NCBI RefSeq assembly: GCF_018691265.1
Contig: NW_024881327.1
Span: forward strand, 28,654,464-28,718,463
Source: Tyto alba
Lineage: Eukaryota; Chordata; Aves; Strigiformes; Tytonidae
Length of the DNA stretch: 64,000 nt
Direction of reading: 5' to 3'
The notes under the pieces are model-generated. The model was not told the DNA's origin, did no database searches, and worked only from the letters and a program-made list of their open reading frames with translations. A program made the translations under genes and the position numbers. This document shows positions 10,985-23,205 of this stretch, in pieces (positions within the stretch are counted from its first letter, which is position 1; every line of letters begins with the position of its first letter).

Positions 10985-13900
10985 AATTTACTTCTGTTTT
11001 ACTGAGGATTATGAAGGTAACCTCTAAGTGTTAGCTAGACATCTCTGGATCATGCAGGCACACTTTATATTCAGTCTCTAGTTTTTGTAGCCTTATTTTC
11101 TTCCATTATGTGCAAATGCTTCAGAGGTACCACCAGAGGTGATTTGGGTGGTATAAGCTGTTCATTGGCTGAATACAGACTCAACTTCAGAAAACACCAA
11201 ACAAACTTTCTTTTGGGGTAGTTTCTTTGGCTATTAAAAGACTCAATATATGCATCAACAGAAATGTATGAGCAATTTTCAGTAACCATCACCAAAGTGC
11301 TTCCTCAGCTGAGTTACTTTACCATGTATTGATCAGGTCTAATGGTGCTGTTTGTTTTCATTTTTTTCTTCTTCATTAACATCTTGAAACAGAATTTAAA
11401 TGCCAAATTGACCCTTAAATAGTCAATTCCCACTACGCAAATAATTTGTAATGACTAATTTATTTAATTAATATACAGGATGGTTTGCAAGCATCAAATT
11501 ACCTTTAATTTTTCTCCTGTAACTTTGTCAAGAAAAGTTCAGTGCAAGGTTTTTGCCAGAAACAAAGACTGATTTAGGTAAGAGTTTAATGTCCTTTTAT
11601 CCCTCAAAAGTTAAAAAACAAATTTATTTCACAAAATGTGACAGTAATAGTAGGATTTAATAAAACACTCATGAAAACACATCGCTAAACCTAGGCTACT
11701 GTACATAAACTGATCAAATATAAAGCACTCTCTCACAGCAAGGTCAGATCAGCAAATTATTCTCTACCGAACTGGAATTAGATAATCAAACTAATTAAAT
11801 CATCAAGTTAATACCAAAAATATCCTGTCTTTGTATGTATTCTAAGTGAGTCTAAGGAAGTGGCTGCATGTGTGGGTTGCAGATCCTAACTAAAGAATTT
11901 TCCAAGAGTTGTTTGACTGAATAATTTGAATAGGTAAGTGGTTTAATACTGATATGTTCTAACATTTAAACTACATTCTTAAAGGTAATAATAAAAAAAT
12001 GCAACAAATAAACTTATGTGGAGATTTAAACCTTTCCCATGTATTTATCCAATAGGAAACCCCACCAATTTTACTCGGAAACTTGCTGAAAAATAGAAGT
12101 TTGGCAGACCGTATTTTTTAGAAAGTGCCAGGTGATAAGCTCCAGTCCTCCAAAAACTGCACGATACCGAAGTAATCATTGAGCAAATTTTCCCCCTCTG
12201 TGTCGACTCACTGATTGCTGACATGGTAGTAATGCATATAAAACATATTAACCGTGCAGAGGTTGCATGGACAGACTTCCATTTCTGTAAGTTGAAAATA
12301 TAAAGGACATCTCCAAATTAATAAAAACAAAATGAAGAAGAATGAGCTGCTTAAGGCATAGTGGAGCTTGGACACTCTGCTATAGGACAGGACTATACAG
12401 GGCAGTGGAGCACATCTCCAGGCAAGTGCTGATGAAGCTTGTCTGATGCCAGAAGCAATACACTTGATGCATGTTAGCACTGCCCTGGTGCTCTGGTATA
12501 AGCACTGAAGATATGCCATAGATAATTCTCAGTGTAACGTGTTAGCTGCCAGTAACTTGGATAGTCTAAAACTGAAGTGTAGTACGGTGCCAATGGTTGT
12601 TATAATGGTAAAGGAGCTTTGTACATAAGCTAAGAAAATAAATCCCTACTCCTGGCTGGAGCACATTACATTAAGCACTACTACTGTTGTTAAAGTAGTG
12701 TTGTAGACTTAGTGATCCGTGTGATTTTGGCTTCTGAGTTTGAAGTAAGGCACTCATTATGTGGAGGAATGAAGCACATCTGGAAAACCAGCATCCACAG
12801 GAACCTGTTCTTCTAACACAGTAAAAAATTTCTCTTCCTTCTTTATGCAGGCCTTAAGCACAACTATTAAAAAGGCAAATATTCAACTTATTTTTCAGCA
12901 GCTAAAGTAAGTTAATAGAGATGGATTATTAACCCTCAGTTTTAAATATTATTGATATGACATTAAGGCAATCTCACACAGACAGACGCAAATTGGGAAT
13001 TTACAAGATTACGAATGGAAAGCTTATTTGCCACTGCTATTCGCCATTATTCACTGCTAATCACTGTCCCAGTTAGCATTTTTACCACTGAGCTAATCTA
13101 ATAGGTTACTAATATACCGTTAAATAAAGGCAAACACAAAGTAGTAGTTAAATCCACAAACACTTGTAGAACTTTACCTCTCACTTCCTCTCATCCCTGT
13201 AATTTCACAGAGGGAAGATTAGGACTAGAAGTTTAAAAGAATACAGAATTTTTCCTGAAAGCCAAAGAACCCATAGACTTCTTTTCAACCTCCCCCTCTC
13301 ACCAGTCCGATTCTATTTGTAACATGCAGACTAAATGCCTGTCTCAGTGCTTAATGCAGACTGTCACAGCATCACTTTTTGAATAAATGAAGACTATTTA
13401 TTGCACTTTGCACATGACTAGAGCAGGTCAAGCTTGTGGGAAATGGCAGTTTTCTCCTATCTCAGTTTCATCAGATCCATTTTAAATAGAGTCAAAATGG
13501 CAACTACTGTGATTGGTTTGAAAAAAAAAAATCACTTGTTATTTTCAGATTTTATCAGAAAGTGGGTTTTCTTATATCCTTTATTCTTATCATGCTTTGG
13601 CCTTCACCAATCAATAACACAAAACCTTCCCTTCTTTTGCTTCCATGTGCTGTTCCATTTGCTTTTAAAGCTTTTTAAAATGTCATGTCCTCCTTTTCAG
13701 ATATCTTTTTAATGAAGAGCTGAGAAGAGACATGGAAATATAAAATCCCATAATTGATTTCAAAAGCATAATTTTAATTCAGACAGGTGAATTAAATCCT
13801 TTTGTGTTTTCAGTCTTCAGAGTTGCAGTAATTCAAGAAACACTGCTTTTATTTTCTCATATCGCATTTGTCTACTTGGTGTGTTCAGCCAATGCGTCTT

Positions 13901-15874
13901 CCACTTGCTACTCTTCTTCCATGATTCTGAAAATGCAGCTGACGATTCATTTGCATTTCATTTTCCATTCATGCCCCATGAACTGTGGGTTTTACTCCAG
14001 TTGATAGTGTGTACAGAGGCAGATACATGGCGCCCTGCTGAACACAGGGTGAAGCTTCAGCATCCGCGTGCTGCACACTAATTATCAGTTTCCAGAATGG
14101 GGCTGTGCGTAAGCAGCCTAGTTTGCCAGTCTAGTGCTTCCTTTCATTTGAATCTTTCTTAATACTTTTTTATGATATCAATAAATGAGATCATAATTAA
14201 AACCTGAGCAGATCAACAGTGCTTTTAGATTTTCATGTGTAATCTCATAATCCTATACTAATATTAGACATTGGTCTTTTTTTTCAAATCCTGTTTAACA
14301 TGTCCATGCTAGTTCTTAATTTACCCAAAGATTAGCTTTGGTAAACCAACCCATGAGTGTTTCACAGCAGTCAGCTGATTTCCTTTCAATTTGTCTTCTA
14401 TGTGATTTATTGCTTGCTGAGAGAGCCTAATTAAATCTAATGGACTGCTGGTATACATCTATTGGAATATTGACATTTTATCACCAATTAGACTGTATTC
14501 CTTATCTTATTATGCTATTAGCTGGCTTTATATCACTTTACCTTATAGGATTAGGAAATCCTTCTTCCTCTGATTTTCAACATACTTGTTTTCGATTAAG
14601 GTGTTGAGGTTTTTTATTTGGAAAATAGAAGCTTTACATGTCAGAGGATAAGTATACAGGGTGTGAAGTTGTATGTAACTGGAAGGCATAATCATCTTAA
14701 ATATCCTTCTCTTTTTCTCCACCTGTATTCTCTCTCTTTCCAAAATACATCCCACAGTTTGATATATTAAGATCCTGTATGCAAATCTGCTTTCAATGTA
14801 GAATTGCTTTCTTTTTTCCAAACCATTTTGCAACAAGAAACTTCTAATGATTTCAACTCTAATATCTTCCTAAATTGTAATGCACACTTGTTTCATCTGG
14901 AGATAATGCTGCTGAAAAGACTGTCCCCTCGCTTCTCATCCCGAGTGTCTTGTACCAGTAGGTATCTTTAGACATTGGAAGAGTGACTGTGTGGCACATT
15001 GCAGCATTGAAGGCATGGGGGGGGGAGGGCACTGTGGGAAGCTTAACCCAAAACAATGGTTGTGAATGGCTGTAGGGTTACTTAATGCCTATTAATTATC
15101 TGTCTCTGCAGCTGGTCATTAGAAAAAAACAGCAGCAAAGCAGATACAGGCAGATGTGCTTGTGCAACACCACTTAGATTGTATGGTTTTGATCCCTCAT
15201 GAAGTATTTCTTATGCTCCTCAGCAAAGGAATGGAAGAAAGCTCAGCGAAAGTGAGTGCTAAGTCAGTTTTGGACATATGGACTGTGTTCATCGTACCAA
15301 CTAAGAAAAAGTAAGAACTGTGCCTGAGACCAAAAGTCCCCATTTATACACCAAAAGTCTCTTCACCCAAAACCACTGTAGCCATATGCAACCAACGTAG
15401 TGGGAACAGACCCTGACCCATGCTCTTTCTGAAGCTGTGTCCAAACATTGTCTAGAAAAGAGCTTGTTGGCATAGGATATAACTGTTCAAGGAAGACTGC
15501 TAGCAGTTATGTACTCTGGCCAATCCTTGACCGGTAGCTGAGTTTTCTTATACTTACTAGTATGTATTTATCTGTAGAGGTTTTCTTTGCACAATTCAGC
15601 CTTATGTCACAATCCAAAGATTTCATTATATTTCATTAATTTAGGTTATAGAGTGAAGAAAATCAACATTGAAATGTCTGTGCAGAGTAGTAAAAGTGGG
15701 ACTGGGCTACATAAAAATTTGAAAAAGAAAAATAAGGCCAAATGGTTTTCAGCAACAAAGAGTTATGACAGCACTGATATCAGTAAAATTGAACTATTTT
15801 ACGTAGGCACAATCCAATATTTAGCATCCTGATACAAGTCATAATAGATAATATTCACAATATCTGTCCATATT
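10985..15874. other. Intron-like AT-rich sequence
   Basis: I see no exon or repeat that I can name. Segments such as 14160-14480 mix TAATTA-type homeodomain cores with a CAGCTG E-box (near 14374). That composition is common in conserved enhancers but is not diagnostic. A G9 run lies at 15018-15026. Confidence 0.45.
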
Positions 15875-16000
15875 ATATAATACCTTGCATTTATGTGGGG
15901 TTTTTTGCACACACAGTGATGCTAATTAATGAGGTGCTATACCTATCTACATTTTCTCTTAATTTTCAGTATTAATGATGAAATTATAGAGAATATGAAG
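15875..16000 (+). repeat. Possible MIR-like SINE fossil
   Basis: The order of motifs recalls a MIR or CORE-SINE: ATACCTTGCATTTATGTGG, then GCTAATTAATGAGGTGCTAT, then a weak CAGTATTAATGATGAAATTA where CAGATGAGGAAACTGAGG would lie. The match is degraded and made by eye only. Confidence 0.3.
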
Positions 16001-19000
16001 CCATTATATTAAATATATTCTGTTATGTGTAAAGTATTTGCTACGTATCAGGAGGCTTGCTCACTAAGAATATTTTCTGTGGACTACAGGATTATTGAGC
16101 AAAGCAGTATGTAAAATATAGAGGATATAAATTAACAGACTGCACTGTTGTTTACATTAGAAATACATGGTATCCCGGTGATACAGGGAACATCTCTGAT
16201 GTACGAGTGAACCAAATAAAAATTATATTTATTATTGCAACACTGAGATTTGTGTTTATTAATAGATTTGGTTATTGGGGTGTGATCTGAGGCAGCTGAG
16301 GTGCCAGCACATTGTTTACTTTACTGTTTCAGGGGGCAATAACCTCTTCCAGAAGTGCACAGAGAACAAAAGAGAGTTTAAGCTTTAGATCTTCTGTCCC
16401 CCTTCAGCAAGATCTACCAGAGAGTATGTCTGTCCTTGCTACTTTTATATGTCCCTTGAATTCTGCCCCTGTTGATGACCACTTGTGTTGATGTACGCTG
16501 GTATCTGCCCTACAAGAGTTACATTGCTTTGGCTTCCAGAGGAATTGGTAAATCTATGTTTCCCCACTGGAATCATAGCACTGGTGGATAAATTTAGGGT
16601 ATTCAGGATGAATATGGAAGAAACCTTTAAGGGTCCTCTCCCGTGAACAGATATTTAGGGTCCAGTGGAAGTGGATATTTTATTCTACCCAGTTGCGGCT
16701 GAGACCTTCAAAGGAGTGATGTTGTATTTTGCCCCAGAAGTGGACACAGTATACTGTTTTTTTCTAAACAAAGTAACTGATACCTAGTGTAGACAAACTA
16801 GGGAAATGTACAGGTTATTACTGTAACCCCAAAAGAGTTACCTTACTGAATTATAAGGAAGGTTTTCATATGTGTTTATGAATTTACTTCATAACTTGTA
16901 GCACTAATGAGACTGGAATACAATTATTTGGTTTTATTATAGACTTATAGGCAGCTCTATGCAGATTGTAGTGATCATGGGAAATTGTGTGTACATTAAA
17001 AATACCGTTATTGAATAATTCTTATATAATAAAGTAGCCTGCTTCATAATGTATTATTATTTTCCTGAAGATTTAACAACTTGTATCACAGATGCATTAG
17101 ATGAAGTAGCAACAGCAGCAGATAGCAGTATAAACATCATGCTCCACTGCCTGCCCTGTGCTAAAGAAATTAGTGTGGGAGGAAGGAACATAACATTGTG
17201 AGTGCTGAGACTGACAGCCATGGAAGTGATGAAGTCTTATGAAATCAACAGCATGTAGGATACATACTCACCAATTATGATGGCAGAGTTTCACTAAAAG
17301 GTGGACTCACTTTCATTATACCCAAACAGAGTCATTAAGACAGTTTCCAAAAGATCAAGAGCAGCATATATAGTTTTAAGTAGCTAATAAAAGTTGGTTG
17401 AATCCAGCAGCAGTTCTAACAAAGTCTCATCCTGTCTCCTTTCTGTATGAAATTTGAACTGTGAAATATTTTTTCCATTCTGGGTTTGGATTATTATTCT
17501 CACCTGCCTCCAAAGTATTTTGTAGCCCTTTGTGTCAGGGATAGCAAAGTGTCTTGGTCCCACGCACTATACCCGAGAGGTTGGTTGATATCACCATGTT
17601 TGTAGCACCACACATGTAATATGTGTGCTACTGCCAAATGCAGAGCAAATTCTCAGGAAGGCCTGTTGGGTAAGTTTATGTTTGTTTGTTTTTCTGAGCA
17701 GAATGCAAGATTTATAAAAATTATGTTATGTATAACTTACCAGCTTCATTATGAGACATGATAGAATGCATGTTGCATTTATTTGTCCTTAAGCTGATAT
17801 GCTGCACTCTTTTACATAGGCTGGATGAAGGGAGGAAAGATTGTTTCTGCCTAGTGCCGTCACTGTACTGAGGATGTACTGAGGGTGGAAAAGGTCTGCA
17901 AAGCTCCTAGGTGTGCAGTTCCCAGGAAAAAAAAAATTGGTAGCCCACAGAACAAGCAATTAAAGGAAAACTTGATTTTTTTTTTTTCGTCCTCTCATTT
18001 GTCAAAAGCCTTTGAGAAGTATCTGTAAGGAAATTATCTAGGCAGATCCACCCCAAAGTTGTAGCTGGTTTTGGAGTCTCATCATAGACGTGGCTGGAAG
18101 ATGATTCCCAGTTTAGTGAATTTGTACTGTCACAAACAACCACACATAATCCTGTTTATAAACTAATCAAACTGCCAAACCTTCTTGTTCAGCTTGTTAA
18201 AAAGCTTCTGGATTCATAATTGGTTAAAATCAACTTATTTTTGTGCCAACACTATCATTTCTGTTTGCATTGCTTTTTCCTCTTTTGGGCTTTCAAAATA
18301 AAAAAAAAAGTTAGAAGCCCTTTCTTTAGTTTGAAATTGTCTTTCATAAGTGTGAGAAGACATAAATAAACACAGTATTCTGGGTCAGGTCTTACCTTTA
18401 CCTTGTAGAGCAGCACAGTATTTCCTTCTGGGTATGCCTCACTTTTCATGTTCTGGAATCACATACAACTTTTTCTTTAATAACTGTATTATTTTGTTCA
18501 ATTAGCACAACCAATTCTTTCCTCTCCTTTTGTTTCCATTCATATGCTTAAAGCAGGAATTCTTGTTAATAATGTCCAGGATGCATTTTGTACCATGACA
18601 TTTCATCCTGTTTCTATCATTTAGGTCTTCAGCATCAGTTAGTTTCTCTGATATGATATCCCGATCTTCCTCAACAGTAACATCTTAGAGCTTTGTGTCA
18701 ACACCATGATTTAGCAGCATGCTTCTGTGCAGAGGTCATTATGACCAATATTAAATGAAACATCTCAAGAATGATTCGTAACAAAAAACACTTGCCAATT
18801 TTCTCTAGCTCAACAATTCAATTTTCCGTGCTTCTTCACCTCTCATTTACTCATCTGTAGCCACCTTTGTATTCCTATATCAGTCCTCTACTTGTCTGGC
18901 TTTTTGCAGAACATTGCTGCGCAAGTTTCACAATACTCCTCAAATGAGTGAGAAGTTGTACTGATGTCTTAGCAAAATATTTATTGCTCAGAATTCATCT

Positions 19001-19829
19001 CTTCATGCAGCTGCAGATTCTATTCCTATCAAAGTATTTATAGCACACCACCACCAAAGTCCAATAAACTCATTGCAAGCAGGAAAAAAAACATATTTAC
19101 ACATAGCCCAATCAGAGGACTGCTGCCTTTAAACAACTGAAGTTTTTCCTTCACGTATATAATCTTGCAAAGCAATTAAGGATTCTTCATACTTAAATGC
19201 CCAAGAAAAGTAAGAGATTATTTATATTAATTCTTGTGTAAAACAGAAAATTCAATTGTATTAGAATATTTCAAGTACCTTTGTTTAATGTTTGTTTATA
19301 CCAAGCCATACACAAGGTCATATTCATTTTATGATCACAGTTAAAATAAGTTCATTAGAAGAACACTTTAATAATAACAGGAAGGGAAAATGAAGAAAGT
19401 TTACATTTTTAGATCTATCTTGTATTTTAAGCTCCATGACAAAACTGGTTAGTACCATTTTACATCACGGAGAATAATGCTGCCACAGTTTTATGTACAG
19501 TCCCAACTGAGAAGCAGCTTTTTTTCCCCTTTACTTGGTGACATTTTCTTTTTGGTTATTAAAAATAGAAAAGGACAGCTGCATACTTAGATGTGCATTA
19601 ACTTCATAAATTGTTAATCCTGAAAAGACATGCTGCTCACAGAGGGGGTTAGTTTAATGCTGCGGACTGCCATTCAGTGACTATCACTGTTTCTTACGTC
19701 TGAAATCGTGCACATCAGGCAATGTTTGCTTCTCTGTGAATTGGGCCCATTCTCAGGGTGTCCCTTGATGCAAGCAAGACTTTCATTTATTTTTGAAAAA
19801 AAGCTCAAGTAAAAACAACAGACGGAGCT
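16001..19829. other. Intron-like sequence with one hairpin
   Basis: I see no gene. A hairpin-capable inverted repeat at 17602-17631 is listed separately. Poly(T) and poly(A) runs occur near 17980 and 18300. Short minus-strand frames at 17907-18143 and 18255-18449 have no recognisable domain. Confidence 0.45.
17602..17631. repeat. Imperfect inverted repeat (hairpin)
   Basis: GTAGCAC then ACAT on the left pairs with ATGTGTGCTAC on the right around a GTAAT loop, with a 3-nt bulge in the left arm. This gives an 11-bp stem. It is too short for a typical microRNA precursor, and no function is evident. Confidence 0.6.
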
Positions 19830-20210
19830 GAAATGGCTGCCTAGCTCGTGTCCCTGAGCAGAAATGAGCGGGAAGAAGGTTTGCAGTTGGAAGGTCAGCA
19901 CCGGCACTCCTCCTTAGGGAGCGTTAGCTCCCATCTCTCCCCGGAGAGGGCTCTCGCTTTGGGTGACCCTGTCCTGACACCCAGGCTGGGCAAGCGTTCG
20001 GGCATCCAGCCCCATGTCAAACACGCCACGCAGGACACTGTGCCCTGCTGCTGGCGCGGTCCGGAAAACAGGAGGTTTTCTTACATGGGTGCTTCAAAGC
20101 GGGGCTGGACAGGCACCACCAAGTGACATTAGGCACCTGCAGCCAGAGGCAGGGCGGGAAAGGTGCACGGCACATTTTTGTGGATCCTTATGTCCCGGTA
20201 AAAGCAGGAT
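19830..20210. other. GC- and CpG-richer block
   Basis: Within AT-rich surroundings this block has many CpG dinucleotides (for example GAGCGGGAAG, CTCCCCGGAGAGG, AAGCGTTCGGGC, GGCGCGGTCCGG). Two overlapping + frames (19848-20126 and 20014-20271) cross it, but neither resembles a known protein and no splice sites frame them convincingly. It could be a small CpG island or promoter of a non-coding transcript, or an unrecognised insertion. Confidence 0.35.
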
Positions 20211-23039
20211 TTTGCAATGGATTTCATCCCATGTTACTTCTGTTAGCTTTGTCTCTGATCAGCTACTGTAAATAATACCGTTTCCAAACCTCTTTCACTC
20301 ATTCACTTCCCAGCCATAAGCTTTTTCTTGTATTTTTGTTAGACTGAAATGCTCAATGTGCTTAGCAAAGTCTTTATTAAAGAAACACAAGTGGGAGAAA
20401 ACCTTGAAATTTTTCATTGCTTACATGACAGGAGAGTAGCAGATATCTCTGAGCTGTGTTTCAGCTTAGGGGAAAACTGAAAGCCACATCAAAAAAAGAA
20501 GATTTAGGTATATATGCTGGAACTTAGATAGGCAAATCCAAAATGTCATCCTAAGAAACCTGACTCAGCTATTGCTTCACTCTGGAAACACTTGCAATCT
20601 CTAGCAGTTTCCCACTTTCCAGGCTTTTAGCTTTACATGTGTGTGTGCCTAGACCACCTACTGAGGTTGTTCCACAAGGCAGAAAATAATTCATCATCTA
20701 AAAATGATGAATCCTCTCCTAGCAGCTACATTTCAAAAAACATACCTAAATACACAAACTATAAAAAATGAACAGCAAGAGCAACACAATGGTTCCAATA
20801 CTACATATAATCCTAGTGGTGCTGTTAGATGATGACGGTGAAAACATTTACAAGTTTTTGGAAACCAAAAGGTTTTAGAAGGTGCTGAAAAGAAGAGGAG
20901 CTGAGAACCTGCAAGTCTGTCTGTAACATGCTGAATTTAGGAATGTGTCTCTTGCACATATTCAGGTTAATGTATGTTAATGAATAAGGGAGACGAGCTC
21001 ACTGAACCTAACTCGTGTTCTGTTGCGAGCGTGTTGAAAGACCAGAGCACCTTCGTCAGCACTGCTAACGTGAAGCCGAGTTCACAGCGGTGAAACTCTG
21101 TTCAGAATATGAGCCACGCTATCAGAAATGTATCCATATGAATGTGCCAGAATTGAAATTCTCATTATTGAGCGCAACAATAGCAGTAGGAAGCAAAGGA
21201 GATGATGATTGTAAAATAATTGCCTGCCTCCACCTGCTGAGGAAAAAAGTGGCATTTTTTGTGTTATACGGATATATTATATAATGTCTTGCCATTAGTA
21301 GAAATGTATTTCTATATCTATATTTTTGGTACTGTATCTACATCATCCATAAATACTGCATAATCCATAGATACTCTTATTCTAATTACTTTATCATACA
21401 TGTTAAAATTATTCCCATTCTTTGTCCCTTTCTCCCTTTTATTCTTTCATATAAAGACATTAACTAGCTTCATACAAATATCATAAAAGTGATATGTGGA
21501 ACTAGTGATTCAGTTATGTCATAAACATAGAGTGATGTAAGATGTCAAGAATGTATTTATAGCACTGGTTGTGTTCAGAGAAATCCGAAATATTTTTTCA
21601 GTGATAAATATAAGTTTCATCAAAAGCTAAAATATTTTAAGTACATGGTTTTAAATTATTTTTTTCCTAGAAAAAGTAATTTTAAGAAGAAAACCAGGCA
21701 ATTTCCAAAAGGAATTGAAAGTTAATTTAATAACTTTGAATTATTTTTTTTACTTATGTGGATTTACTTATGTGGATTTTCTTTGCATTATTGTATAAAA
21801 ATACAACAAACACCCTACTTGGTGAAATGGAAGAACTTATGTCTTATAGCAAGAGACAAAAGTCAAAACTCACCCTGAGCAAAAGAGGAGGCAATTCTGT
21901 TCTAGACCCCTATATATTTTATAAAAATGTAATACCTCCACTATGATTAGATATTACAAATACCTGTGGTTTGTATTTTCTTATTATGAACATCTGCTGA
22001 GAAGGATAAATTATAAACAAAAAATATGAATGGCAGAAGGTTGAAAAGTAAAGTCAAATAAGCTATTAAGTTTACTGTTTTTTATACAGCTGGTGGTATT
22101 TGTGTTGGAAAGCATTTCATGACTGGTTTAAAGAACCTGGTTTAAAGTCTTTCTCTAAAGAAACAGCACGTATAGCCAAGATTATGCCTCTTGCTTCATG
22201 TTAGTATAATTATTAAAAACACACTCAGCTAGAATAATGAAATAGCAACATATTGTAATCATTGTTCCGAGTCTGTGAAGCCCCAAAGCTTGTGGGGAAA
22301 TGGAAGGATATATCAGGAAAGGGAGTTCTCTCCACACGTTTCCTTTTTGGTTTTCTTTTGTTTTAAAGGCAGAGAGTCTATTTCAGGGGAAATCTCAAAG
22401 TTTTTGTTCTGTCAATAAAAGTCCCTGCCAGTGTTGTTCTCCTGTCTGTGACCTTTCCTGGAATACAGGCAGCTCTAGAGCTCTGCCATTCGTACATACT
22501 AAGGGTAACACGAAATCTAGATGTTAAGTGTGTAAGTTACAATATCTTGCATGAAGAATGTAGGACTCTGTATCAGCACATTTTTCTTCCTCTTTTCCAC
22601 ATTTGTTTGCATTCTTTAAAGATAATAAAAAACAAATAGGAAGGGATAATTTAATAAGGTTTTGTCTGCAGAGTAAAAATCGAAGCCAACCAGAAGAAGC
22701 CAGAAGAGTGAACATTGTGATCACTGGATTTTCATTCATCTTTTTCACTAAGGACTTTCACCTCCTTTGTTTTCCTAAATTTGTCAAGCCACATTAAAAC
22801 TGTGGCACACCATGAGTTAGCAGACCAGAAATACTAGTAAGAATGTACACGAGGGACCTCTTCTACAGTCTTATGAGATAAACCTGTTACCTAGTTTATG
22901 ATCTTGATTTTACTTTCTCTTGCCCCAGCTGTACTTTATTTTGCAACTGCAAAATAAATCTGGAATTTATTTTGTAAGAAAACAGTGTGATTTATTTTAG
23001 TATATTATTAGTATCCAGTTGTAATATAATATTTTTAGG
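20211..23039. other. Intron-like AT-rich sequence
   Basis: I see no gene. A direct 15-bp tandem duplication of ACTTATGTGGATTT occurs near 21752-21781. A triple alternating palindrome lies at 22935-22974 (separate entry). Confidence 0.45.
22935..22974. repeat. Alternating palindrome, two overlapping hairpins
   Basis: TTTATTTTGC (22935-22944) and GCAAAATAAA (22949-22958) form a perfect 10-bp stem with an AACT loop. A third arm, ATTTATTTTG (22965-22974), can pair with the same middle arm, so two mutually exclusive hairpins are possible. Confidence 0.7.
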
Positions 23040-23205
23040 AGTAAATCTTGAAGCATTTTACAGAAGGGACAACTCACATTTTACAGATGGAGAAACTCAG
23101 GCACTGAGACAGAAGCACCCTGACTTTCATACTGACATTGAAAAGCAGAAGAAAATTACATTTTCAGACACAAAAACAATTTGCTCAGGGCAACTACTTT
23201 GTTAC
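23040..23205 (+). repeat. MIR-like SINE remnant
   Basis: The segment contains CATTTTACAGATGGAGAAACT followed by AGGCACTGAGACAG, very close to the conserved CORE-SINE/MIR block (consensus from memory CATTTTACAGATGAGGAAAC then TGAGGCACAGAGAGG). TTGCTCAGGGCAAC at about 23181-23194 aligns with the MIR TTGCCCAAGGTCAC block, in the expected order, though the spacing between the two blocks looks longer than usual. MIR elements predate the amniote radiation and survive sparsely in birds. A 74-codon frame across it is incidental. Confidence 0.75.

Noticed and set aside
12208..12519. A 103-codon minus-strand frame with a hydrophobic stretch
   Set aside because: The hydrophobic run comes from AT-rich sequence; no homology or gene signals are visible.
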